This document shows, one piece after another, positions 1 to 4,915 of a DNA stretch of 5,503 nucleotides. This DNA comes from Collinsella aerofaciens (GTDB taxonomy: Bacteria; Actinomycetota; Coriobacteriia; Coriobacteriales; Coriobacteriaceae). How positions within the stretch are numbered: the stretch's first letter is position 1; each line of letters starts with the position of its first letter. The stretch spans positions 1 through 5,503 of the forward strand of contig RKAY01000047.1 of the NCBI GenBank assembly GCA_014846205.1, in the 5' to 3' direction. The notes below the pieces were generated by a model that saw only the letters and a list, made by a program, of their open reading frames with translations, searched no databases and was not told the DNA's origin. A program made the position numbers and the translations under genes.

Positions 1-19
1 TCCAACTCCCCCTCATCAG

Positions 20-82
20 TTGCGGTGAAATACGGTCTATTGGTGCCTTATTTTGGCGCAAACAGACCGTATTCCACCGCAA
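20..82. repeat. 63-bp palindromic repeat element, copy 1
   Basis: A long inverted repeat. Bases 20-38 pair with 64-82 over 19 positions with one mismatch (A28 against C74). After a short irregular section, an inner stem pairs 43-47 with 55-59, closing a 7-base loop at 48-54. The outer arm is TTGCGGTGAAATA and the closing arm is TATTCCACCGCAA. A homologous element of exactly the same length lies at 1179-1241, with 46 of 63 bases identical by my count. Neither strand shows a T-tract after the stem, so it does not look like an ordinary rho-independent terminator. It lies downstream of the minus-strand gene ending at 144. A short outer pairing, CCCCT at 9-13 with AGGGG at 91-95, may extend the structure beyond an internal loop. 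It is probably an intergenic REP-like repeat; its function is unknown. Confidence 0.85.
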
Positions 83-143
83 GATATAAAAGGGGCATCA
101 GGGGCACGGTCCGCCGAGCCCCCTTGAACACCAGCACCGCAGC
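83..143. other. Spacer resembling the 3' end of the aldo/keto reductase gene
   Basis: This noncoding stretch lies between the stop of the Gfo/Idh gene and palindrome copy 1. Bases 83-132 align with 1242-1290, the flank of palindrome copy 2 that runs into the aldo/keto reductase coding end. The first 20 positions match at 17 and later matches are patchier. A stretch near the far end, CCTTGAACACC at 122-132 against CCTTGAGCACC at 1280-1290, matches at 10 of 11 once a one-base gap is allowed. It could be a decayed copy of that gene tail carried along with the repeat, or it could be part of a larger repeat unit. Confidence 0.45.
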
Positions 144-1163
144 CTAGAGCGTCAAGCGAATCGCATCAATAATCTGCGCACAGCGCTGTGTGGCGGCAAG
201 GGGCATGACGGGACTCTCGAGTTTCCCCGCCCGGATGAGCTGGGTCGCATGCTGAATTTCGCCGTAGAAATCATCGACCTCAAACGGGGCATTTATTTCG
301 AGCATTCGTCCGTCGGAGTACTTCACATGGGCGAGCTCGGGGCGATGGAGGCGCTCGATTTCCAACGAGCCCCGCTCGCAGGCAATCGTTAAGCGGCTTT
401 CATATGCTGCTTTGCCGTCGCACACCATATGAATGGGTATACCGCCGACACTCATATGGATCTCCTCGGCCCAATCCACGCGGCCACCCGATACGTCACG
501 CCAGCGAACTTCACGAGACGAAACATCGCACGCACCCGCAAGCAGATCCTCAAACCACCCGACCGCGTAGCAGCCCATGTCATATAGACAGCCACCCTGC
601 AACGGATCGAGCAGATAACTCGAAGGCGGCTCACCATAATCGAGTTTTTGCACGCTTTCGATCGAGACGATACGGCCAAGCTCGCCCGACGCAAGCAAAC
701 CCTTCACGCGAGTATGCATCGGACAAAACCGATTTTTCATCGCCTCCATAAACGGCACGCCGCACTCACGGGAAACGGAGGCGATCGCATGGGCCTCTTC
801 CTCACTCAAAACGGCCGGCTTTTCGCACAGCACGGCCTTTCCCGCGCGCAGTGCCCGACAGACCCAATGCGCATGCATGCCATGTGGAAGAGCTAAGTAG
901 ATTGCGTCGACATCGGGATCGGCAATCAGCGCATCATAAGCCGCATCGCCGCTATCGTCAGCCGTGGCATGACTGTGCGCGGCATCAATCGAAAACGCCC
1001 TGCAAAACTCCTCAACATGCGAAGGGGTGCGACCGGCGGCAGCCACAAGCCGCGCCCCGTCCACCTCCTTGAGCGACGATGCAAATCGATGCGAAATGTG
1101 CCCAGCGCCCAAAACGCCCCAACGAACCTCGCGCAAATCATCACATGAATCCCGATGGCCCAC
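144..1163 (-). CDS. Gfo/Idh/MocA-family NAD(P)-dependent oxidoreductase
   Basis: A 339-residue cytoplasmic dehydrogenase of usual family length. The N-terminal Rossmann fold shows GVLGAG at residues 16-21. The family signature EKP is at 114-116 (CEKPAVLS), followed by MEAMKNRF at 139-146. The C-terminal substrate domain carries GGCLYDMGCYAV at 190-201. These motifs place it near the dihydrodiol dehydrogenase / glucose-fructose oxidoreductase branch, which oxidises or reduces sugars, cyclitols or diols with NAD(P). The exact substrate cannot be read from the sequence. The start is GTG at 1161-1163, preceded by AAGGGGG with a 5-base gap. It lies 90 bp downstream of the aldo/keto reductase on the same strand, with palindrome copy 2 in the gap, and may be cotranscribed with it. 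Codon use is relaxed: only 5 of the first 30 codons end in C, against 17 of 30 in the cyclase gene at 2608. Family is confident, specificity unknown. Confidence 0.93.
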   Translation of the reverse strand: MGHRDSCDDLREVRWGVLGAGHISHRFASSLKEVDGARLVAAAGRTPSHVEEFCRAFSIDAAHSHATADDSGDAAYDALIADPDVDAIYLALPHGMHAHWVCRALRAGKAVLCEKPAVLSEEEAHAIASVSRECGVPFMEAMKNRFCPMHTRVKGLLASGELGRIVSIESVQKLDYGEPPSSYLLDPLQGGCLYDMGCYAVGWFEDLLAGACDVSSREVRWRDVSGGRVDWAEEIHMSVGGIPIHMVCDGKAAYESRLTIACERGSLEIERLHRPELAHVKYSDGRMLEINAPFEVDDFYGEIQHATQLIRAGKLESPVMPLAATQRCAQIIDAIRLTL

Positions 1164-1168
1164 GACAG

Positions 1169-1175
1169 CCCCCTT
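1169..1175 (-). promoter_or_regulatory. Ribosome binding site of the Gfo/Idh gene
   Basis: AAGGGGG on the minus strand, 5 bases before the GTG start at 1163, supports that start. It sits only 3 bases from the palindrome ending at 1179. It is complementary to CCCTT (minus strand, plus coordinates 1249-1253) on the far side of the palindrome, so it could be paired in the transcript. Confidence 0.6.
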
Positions 1176-1178
1176 CAG

Positions 1179-1241
1179 TTGCGGTGGAATAGTTCCTGTT
1201 TAAGCCCCATTCTGCCGCAAACAGGAACTATTCCACCGCAA
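1179..1241. repeat. 63-bp palindromic repeat element, copy 2
   Basis: Bases 1179-1201 pair perfectly with 1219-1241, giving a 23-bp uninterrupted stem around a 17-base apical section. Both outer arms match copy 1 (TTGCGGTGGAATA and TATTCCACCGCAA). The next 4 bp differ on both arms: GTTC at 1192-1195 with GAAC at 1225-1228, where copy 1 has CGGT at 33-36 with ACCG at 66-69. The apical half CGCAAACAG is shared. It fills the gap between the aldo/keto reductase stop (12 bp away) and the Gfo/Idh ribosome binding site (3 bp away). There is no T-tract on either side. It could be an intercistronic stem that protects or punctuates mRNA, a REP-like mobile repeat, or a protein-binding palindrome. Confidence 0.88.
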
Positions 1242-1253
1242 GTTATAAAAGGG

Positions 1254-2444
1254 TCATGAGGAGCGCGTTTTGCCGAAGGCCTTGAGCACCGCCGTCACGG
1301 GGCCAGGCTGAAAACGGCGGCGTACGTCGTCCAAGCGCCCGGGGATATCGATGTGCTGCGGGCAGTGACGTGCGCATTTGCCGCACTTGACGCAATTGCT
1401 CACCAGCTTGGGCTCGTTCGTCCGCACCGCGCTCGCCGTAAAGTATTGAGACAGCCCCATAAACCAACTATGCGCGTAGCTCGCGTTGTAGGCGGCAAAG
1501 CAGCCGGGAATATTGATGCCCTTGGGGCATGGCATGCAGTAGCCGCACCCCGTACAGGGTACGCGATTCGATTTCTCAAACTCTCCCAGCACACGTGCGA
1601 TGGTATCGAGCTGCTCTGTCGTCATCGAATTCGGCAGTGCGCGATCCGCCAATGCCGCGTTCTCGTCCACCTGTGCGGTATCGGTCATGCCCGAAAGCAG
1701 CATCGTGACCTGAGGATGGTTCCACACCCACGAAAGTCCCCAGGCGGCAGGAGTGCGCAAATGCGGGTCACGGGCGCCATCGAGCACGGCGCGGGCCCGC
1801 GGAGGCAGCTTGCCCGCCAGGCGTCCACCCAAAAGCGGCTCCATCACAAACACCGCGAGCCCGCGCTCCGCAGCCGCCATGAGCCCCGCCGTTCCCGCTT
1901 GGTAGCGCTCTCCAGCGTAGTTGTACTGGATCTGGCAAAAGTCCCAGTCATACGCGTCAAGCATCGTCAGGAAGTCCGCGGCGCTGCCGTGGTACGAAAA
2001 ACCAATCTGGCGAATGCGCCCCGTCGCCTTTTGGTGCGCAATCCAGTCTTCGATGCCCAACGCCACCACGCGCTCCCACTGGGCGGGCGAGGTGATGTTG
2101 TGCATAAGGTAATAGTCGATATGGTCGGTCCGCAGGCGGCGCAGTTGCTCGCCGAAGAACCGGTCGAAATCCTCCGCGCACTTGCACGAAGCGTGCGGCA
2201 ACTTAGTCGCCAGCAACACCCGGTCGCGCAGCCCCAAGCGCTCAAGTGAGGCGCCCACGCACACCTCGTTACCGGGATAGAGATACGCGGTATCCAGATA
2301 ATTAATCCCCTGCTCCACCGCACGAGAAATGATGGCATCGGCTGTCTTCGCATCGGGGTGTCCCGGCGCACCGGGAAATCTCATGCAGCCCAGACCCAGA
2401 GCGGATATTCGGTTACCACTTTTGGGGTCAACGCGGTATTGCAC
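1254..2444 (-). CDS. Aldo/keto reductase with C-terminal 4Fe-4S dicluster domain
   Basis: A 396-residue protein from the chosen start. Residues 1 to about 285 form an aldo/keto reductase TIM barrel with GLGCMRFPG at 17-25. The catalytic tetrad is D51 (LDTAYLYP), Y56, K81 (ATKLP) and H115 (YYLMHN). The C-terminus holds two ferredoxin-type clusters: C297, C300, C303, C306 followed by P (CTGCGYCMPCP), and C351, C354, C357, C361 followed by P. This is the known architecture of COG1453-type reductases in anaerobes; substrates are mostly unknown. The likely start is GTG at 2442-2444, which has AAGGGAGGGG just upstream and yields the family-typical N-terminus VQYR. ATG at 2460-2462 would add 6 residues. 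A more distant in-frame start at 2561 would overlap the predicted promoter and adds nothing family-like. It is probably transcribed from 2532-2561, possibly together with the Gfo/Idh gene. Confidence 0.93.
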   Translation of the reverse strand: MQYRVDPKSGNRISALGLGCMRFPGAPGHPDAKTADAIISRAVEQGINYLDTAYLYPGNEVCVGASLERLGLRDRVLLATKLPHASCKCAEDFDRFFGEQLRRLRTDHIDYYLMHNITSPAQWERVVALGIEDWIAHQKATGRIRQIGFSYHGSAADFLTMLDAYDWDFCQIQYNYAGERYQAGTAGLMAAAERGLAVFVMEPLLGGRLAGKLPPRARAVLDGARDPHLRTPAAWGLSWVWNHPQVTMLLSGMTDTAQVDENAALADRALPNSMTTEQLDTIARVLGEFEKSNRVPCTGCGYCMPCPKGINIPGCFAAYNASYAHSWFMGLSQYFTASAVRTNEPKLVSNCVKCGKCARHCPQHIDIPGRLDDVRRRFQPGPVTAVLKAFGKTRSS

Positions 2445-2446
2445 GG

Positions 2447-2456
2447 CCCCTCCCTT
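2447..2456 (-). promoter_or_regulatory. Ribosome binding site deciding the aldo/keto reductase start
   Basis: AAGGGAGGGG on the minus strand ends 2 bases before the GTG at 2444, with its GGGAGG core 4 bases away. It favours this GTG over the ATG at 2462, which has only a weak GGGG-containing sequence upstream. The spacing is a little short, so the ATG remains possible. Confidence 0.5.
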
Positions 2457-2531
2457 CGCCATCAGCGCCCCGGCAAGGCGAAACACAATGGTCACGCGGC
2501 CGAAACATCGTGGAATCGCAATCGAGAACGT

Positions 2532-2561
2532 ATCGTAACGCAGCAGAAATCGAGCTGTCAC
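2532..2561 (-). promoter_or_regulatory. Predicted sigma-70-type promoter for the aldo/keto reductase
   Basis: On the minus strand, GTGACA (2556-2561) matches the -35 consensus TTGACA at 5 of 6. TACGAT (2532-2537) matches TATAAT at 4 of 6, with an 18-base spacer. It would give a leader of about 80 bases before the GTG at 2444. It lies in the 163-bp divergent region. I could not find an equally good promoter for the plus-strand cyclase gene. Confidence 0.4.
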
Positions 2562-2594
2562 GGCACCGCTTTAACATCAGCAAAAAGCCCGATG

Positions 2595-2601
2595 AAAGGA
2601 G
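2595..2601 (+). promoter_or_regulatory. Ribosome binding site of the cyclase-family gene
   Basis: AAAGGAG with a 6-base gap to the ATG at 2608 is close to ideal, and fixes the start. Confidence 0.75.
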
Positions 2602-2607
2602 TCACCC

Positions 2608-3378
2608 ATGCCCGCTCTCGACCTTTGGAATCTCGCATCCCAGCTCAAAAGCACCGATTATCGCTGGGTCGACCTCACCCACACGCTCTCGTGCGACACC
2701 CCGCACTGGTTTGGCTTTAAGCCTTTTGAGTCCACAAAGCTCTTCGACTACCTGCCCGGCACGCCCAAGGACATGCTCGCGCCCATGCGCTGCTTCCAGT
2801 ATTCGGTCGCCTCGCAGTACGGCACGCATGTCGACGCACCGCGCCACTTCCATGTTGACGGCCGTTCCCTTGGAGAGATTGAACCCATCGAGTTTATGCA
2901 TCCGCTCTGCGTGATCGACAAGCACGAGGAGTGCGCCGCGAATCCCGACTACGTCCTGACCGTCGAGGACCTCAAAGCCTGGGAGGATGAGCACGGTCGC
3001 ATTCCCGAGGACGCTTTCGTCGCCTTCCGCTCCGACTGGTCCAAGCTCACCGACCTCGAGAACAAGGACGAGGACGGCCAGCCCCACTACCCCGGCTGGG
3101 ACCTCGACGCCATCAAATGGCTTGTAGAAGAGCGCAACATCGGCGCCATCGGCCACGAGCCGGCTGACACCGACCCGGCGAGCGTGACCACGCGTGAGGA
3201 CGCCTACCCCTACCCCGGCGAGCAGTACATCCTCTCGGTCGACCGCTATCAGATCGAGGTCATGGACCATCTGGACGAGCTTCCCGTCACGGGCGCCGTC
3301 ATCTTCTGCACCTTCCCCAAGGTGCGCGATGGCGTTGGATATCCCGCGCGCGTCTTTGCGGTCTGCCCTGCAGCGTAG
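2608..3378 (+). CDS. Cyclase-family metal-dependent hydrolase (kynurenine formamidase-like)
   Basis: A 256-residue cytoplasmic protein of the cyclase / kynurenine formamidase superfamily (PF04199 type). Members are metal-dependent hydrolases of amide or lactam bonds, including N-formylkynurenine formamidase and isatin hydrolase. An early WVDLTHTLSCDTPHW (20-34) resembles the usual D-L-[ST]-H/P-x-L opening. The metal motif is QYGTHVDAPRHF at 70-81. H74, D76 and H80 are present, but the first position, usually His, is Q70. GHEPADTD (182-189) and the C-terminal VMDHLDELP (218-226) with GYPARVFAV (244-252) match the family end. There is no signal peptide. The gene has a strong ribosome binding site, is divergent from the aldo/keto reductase, and is closed by the hairpin at 3455. 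Codons are strongly C-ending, unlike the two minus-strand oxidoreductases. The substrate is not identifiable. Confidence 0.9.
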   Translation: MPALDLWNLASQLKSTDYRWVDLTHTLSCDTPHWFGFKPFESTKLFDYLPGTPKDMLAPMRCFQYSVASQYGTHVDAPRHFHVDGRSLGEIEPIEFMHPLCVIDKHEECAANPDYVLTVEDLKAWEDEHGRIPEDAFVAFRSDWSKLTDLENKDEDGQPHYPGWDLDAIKWLVEERNIGAIGHEPADTDPASVTTREDAYPYPGEQYILSVDRYQIEVMDHLDELPVTGAVIFCTFPKVRDGVGYPARVFAVCPAA

Positions 3379-3454
3379 CGTACAGGCAAACGTTTCTTTT
3401 TCATAACAGCCGCTCCGCGCACCCACCAATCACCCTGGCAGCATACAATCCATC

Positions 3455-3484
3455 AGGCGCCCCTTACGCGGGCGCCTTTTATAT
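3455..3484 (+). terminator. Rho-independent terminator after the cyclase gene
   Basis: An 8-bp GC-rich stem, AGGCGCCC (3455-3462) with GGGCGCCT (3470-3477), has a 7-base loop and is followed by TTTTATAT. It lies 77 bp after the cyclase stop. The U-tract abuts the ribosome binding site of the next gene (3485-3490), so the same hairpin is also in the leader of that gene. Confidence 0.8.
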
Positions 3485-3490
3485 GGGGAG
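3485..3490 (+). promoter_or_regulatory. Ribosome binding site of the ketopantoate reductase-like gene
   Basis: GGGGAG touches the ATG at 3491, which is too close to work for that codon. It sits 9 bases before the ATG at 3500, so it supports the second ATG as the true start. Confidence 0.55.
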
Positions 3491-3499
3491 ATGATTCAC

Positions 3500-4414
3500 A
3501 TGCAGATCAACAAGGTCGCCTTTATCGGCAAGGGCGGCGTCGGCCTGCTCTACGGCAGCATGATTGCCAAGGCCCTCGGCAATGACGCCGTCGAATACGT
3601 TATGGATGACGCCCGTTTTGAGCGTCACGCAAACGATGCGCTCACCGTCAACGGCAAGCCCTGCGCGCTCAAGTCCGTCCGCGCCAGCAAGGCAACGCCC
3701 GCCGATCTGGTCATCCTGACGGTCAAGACCACCGGTCTCGACCAAGCACTCAAGACTATGGAGCGCGTCGTGGGACCCAACACGCTCATCGCCTCGCTGT
3801 GCAACGGCATTACGAGCGAGCAAAAGATTGCCGAGCGCTTTGGCTGGGAGCATACCGTTCTTGGTATTTGCCAGGGCATGGACGCCGTGTTCCTCAACGA
3901 AGAGCTCACCTTTACCAACACGGGCGAAATCCGCTTTGGCGCGGCGACCGGTACGGATCTCGCAACCATCACCGCAATCGATGAGCTCTACACGCGCTGT
4001 GGCATCGCCCATGCCGTCGAGCGCGACATTACGCACCGCATGTGGGCCAAACTCATGCTCAACGACGGCATCAACCAAACCTGCATGGCCTACGGCGGCA
4101 CGTACGGAAGCGCCACGGAACAGGGCTCCGAACAGCGTCGCTGCTTTGTTTCCGCCATGCGCGAAACGCTTGCGGTCGCCAATGCCGAGGGCGTTGAGCT
4201 GACCGAGGCAGACCTGACGCAGATGGTGCACCTCATCGAGGGAATCGACCCCGCCGGCATGCCCTCGATGGCGCAAGACCGCGTCGCGCGGCGCAAAACC
4301 GAGGTCGAGGAGTTCGCCGGCACCATCTGCCGTCTGGCGGCCAAGCACGATATCCAGGCACCGCAGAACGAATGGCTCTATCAGCGCATTCGCGATATCG
4401 AGGCAAGCTGGTAG
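3500..4414 (+). CDS. Ketopantoate reductase family (ApbA/PanE-like) 2-oxo acid reductase
   Basis: A 304-residue protein, usual for the family, which reduces 2-dehydropantoate to (R)-pantoate with NADPH on the pantothenate/CoA route. The nucleotide-binding loop GKGGVG is at 10-15, VKTTGL with K76 at 75-80, and CNGITSE with N102 at 101-107. The helical C-terminal domain has HRMWAKLMLNDGINQT (179-194) with the probable catalytic K184, N188 and N192. It also has SMAQD (256-260) and KTEVEEF (266-272), where E268 aligns with the family's acidic substrate-binding residue. The start at 3500 is chosen for ribosome binding site spacing; ATG 3491 would add three residues. No panB, panC or panD is adjacent, and paralogues of this family act on other 2-oxo acids, so the pantoate role is only possible. 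The leader contains the terminator hairpin; a hairpin terminator follows at 4448. Confidence 0.9.
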   Translation: MQINKVAFIGKGGVGLLYGSMIAKALGNDAVEYVMDDARFERHANDALTVNGKPCALKSVRASKATPADLVILTVKTTGLDQALKTMERVVGPNTLIASLCNGITSEQKIAERFGWEHTVLGICQGMDAVFLNEELTFTNTGEIRFGAATGTDLATITAIDELYTRCGIAHAVERDITHRMWAKLMLNDGINQTCMAYGGTYGSATEQGSEQRRCFVSAMRETLAVANAEGVELTEADLTQMVHLIEGIDPAGMPSMAQDRVARRKTEVEEFAGTICRLAAKHDIQAPQNEWLYQRIRDIEASW

Positions 4415-4447
4415 CGCCCGGCTCACCACGTCAACAGACTCAACAGT

Positions 4448-4490
4448 AAAGCCGCCGCAAGGGCACTCCCCTTACGGCGGCTTTCATCTT
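4448..4490 (+). terminator. Hairpin terminator, probably bidirectional
   Basis: AAAGCCGCCG (4448-4457) pairs with CGGCGGCTTT (4475-4484). One mismatch is followed by an inner AAGGG/CCCTT stem (4459-4463 with 4469-4473) and a 5-base loop. The plus-strand tail TTTCATCTT is moderately U-rich. The minus-strand tail CTTTACTGTT is weaker. It lies between convergent genes, 33 bp after the plus-strand stop and about 37 bp beyond the stop of the minus-strand membrane protein gene, so it can serve both. Confidence 0.8.
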
Positions 4491-4521
4491 CATCTATAAC
4501 CAGTAGTCGATGTCCCGACGG

Positions 4522-4728
4522 TTAGAGCTGCGACTCCGAGGCCTGGCCCTCATCGTCGCGACAAAGGACTACACCCGCACTTCCCAGCAGCGCGGCCGCG
4601 ATCAACGCGCCGACCACGATAGAGGCAGCTCCACAAGACCCCTGCATGCCCGCGACGAGCGCGGCCGTAGGACCAAGGCAGCCAAGCGTCAATGCAACGG
4701 CGGCAACGGCGATATCTCGAGCGTTCAC
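4522..4728 (-). CDS. Small two-helix membrane protein, unknown function
   Basis: A 68-residue hydrophobic protein that I do not recognise. Two predicted membrane segments, about residues 6-28 and 34-56, are rich in Ala, Val, Leu and Gly. They are joined by a very short turn containing Q29, G30, S31 and C32, and followed by a polar acidic tail (RDDEGQASESQL, 57-68). Cysteines are at 17, 32 and 56. There is no clear cleavage site, so it is probably an integral hairpin protein. The start is GTG at 4726-4728, preceded by GGAGG (4739-4743) with a 10-base gap. That ribosome binding site, together with the coherent membrane pattern, is the main evidence that this is a gene. It stands alone between two terminators. 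It could be a small membrane regulator or a structural subunit; no partner gene is adjacent. Confidence 0.68.
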   Translation of the reverse strand: MNARDIAVAAVALTLGCLGPTAALVAGMQGSCGAASIVVGALIAAALLGSAGVVLCRDDEGQASESQL

Positions 4729-4738
4729 AAGATCACTT

Positions 4739-4743
4739 CCTCC
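4739..4743 (-). promoter_or_regulatory. Ribosome binding site of the small membrane protein gene
   Basis: GGAGG on the minus strand (within GGAGGAAG), 10 bases before the GTG at 4728. It is slightly distant but a full match to the anti-Shine-Dalgarno core. Confidence 0.55.
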
Positions 4744-4838
4744 ACGAGAAAGACTTTGTTTCTTGTGACTTAGTGTGCCCCGCGCCCATATGCGCGGCGT
4801 ACGGCCACGGTAAGCGCTCTGTTAACTCAAGCACGCAC
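4744..4838. other. Intergenic leader of the small membrane protein gene
   Basis: This stretch should hold the promoter of the minus-strand small gene, since a terminator lies just upstream at 4839-4886. The best -35-like sequence is TTAACA on the minus strand (5 of 6), but no convincing -10 follows it. A 6-bp stem, CCGCGC (4780-4785) with GCGCGG (4792-4797), has a 6-base CCATAT loop and no T-tract. I cannot assign it a role. Confidence 0.3.
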
Positions 4839-4886
4839 AAAAAACGGACGCCCTTACGTTGCCCAAAGGCTCGGTAAAGGCGCCCG
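4839..4886 (-). terminator. Strong rho-independent terminator of the 4916 gene
   Basis: Read on the minus strand, a 13-pair stem (4886-4874 with 4857-4845) is followed by six Ts (4844-4839). Two of the pairs are G-U wobbles in the minus-strand RNA but would be A-C mismatches in plus-strand RNA, so the structure is built for the minus-strand transcript. It starts 29 bp after the stop of the gene ending at 4916. Confidence 0.88.
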
Positions 4887-4915
4887 CCTGTCATGTCCTA
4901 TTGGCTTATGGCAGA

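Noticed and set aside
20..82. Palindrome copy 1 as a rho-independent terminator
   Set aside because: The stem is long enough, but the following bases are GATATAAAAGGGG on the plus strand and CTGATGAGGGGG on the minus strand, with no U-tract. The same holds for copy 2.
1242..1247. TATAAC on the minus strand just before palindrome copy 2 as a -10 box for the Gfo/Idh gene
   Set aside because: It matches TATAAT at 5 of 6 and is partly kept in copy 1 (TATATC), but there is no -35-like sequence at 16-18 bases upstream in either copy, so I do not call a promoter.
1353..2249. Long plus-strand open frame (298 codons) opposite the aldo/keto reductase
   Set aside because: It is an antisense shadow in GC-rich coding DNA. 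The minus-strand frame has full catalytic and cysteine motifs, while this one is rich in Arg and His, has no recognisable domain and no ribosome binding site.
2507..2552. Five ATCG tetramers in 46 bp of the divergent intergenic region, as a possible operator
   Set aside because: The spacing is irregular (8, 6, 11 and 17 bases between starts) and no clean inverted repeat forms, so chance is a sufficient explanation.
2445..2561. Extended N-terminus of the aldo/keto reductase beginning at 2561
   Set aside because: The extra residues have no family similarity, there is no ribosome binding site for that start, and it overlaps the best promoter candidate.
2602..3429. Minus-strand open frame (275 codons) opposite the cyclase gene
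   Set aside because: Repetitive Val/Gly/Glu/Asp composition typical of the reverse complement of C-ending codons. The plus strand encodes a clear family member with a strong ribosome binding site.
3479..4429. Minus-strand open frame (316 codons) opposite the ketopantoate reductase-like gene
   Set aside because: Shadow frame. It would run through the terminator hairpin at 3455-3480 region, and the plus strand carries all the family motifs.
4780..4797. CCGCGC/GCGCGG hairpin upstream of the small membrane protein gene as a terminator or riboswitch
   Set aside because: Only 6 bp, no T-tract on either strand and no recognisable riboswitch core.
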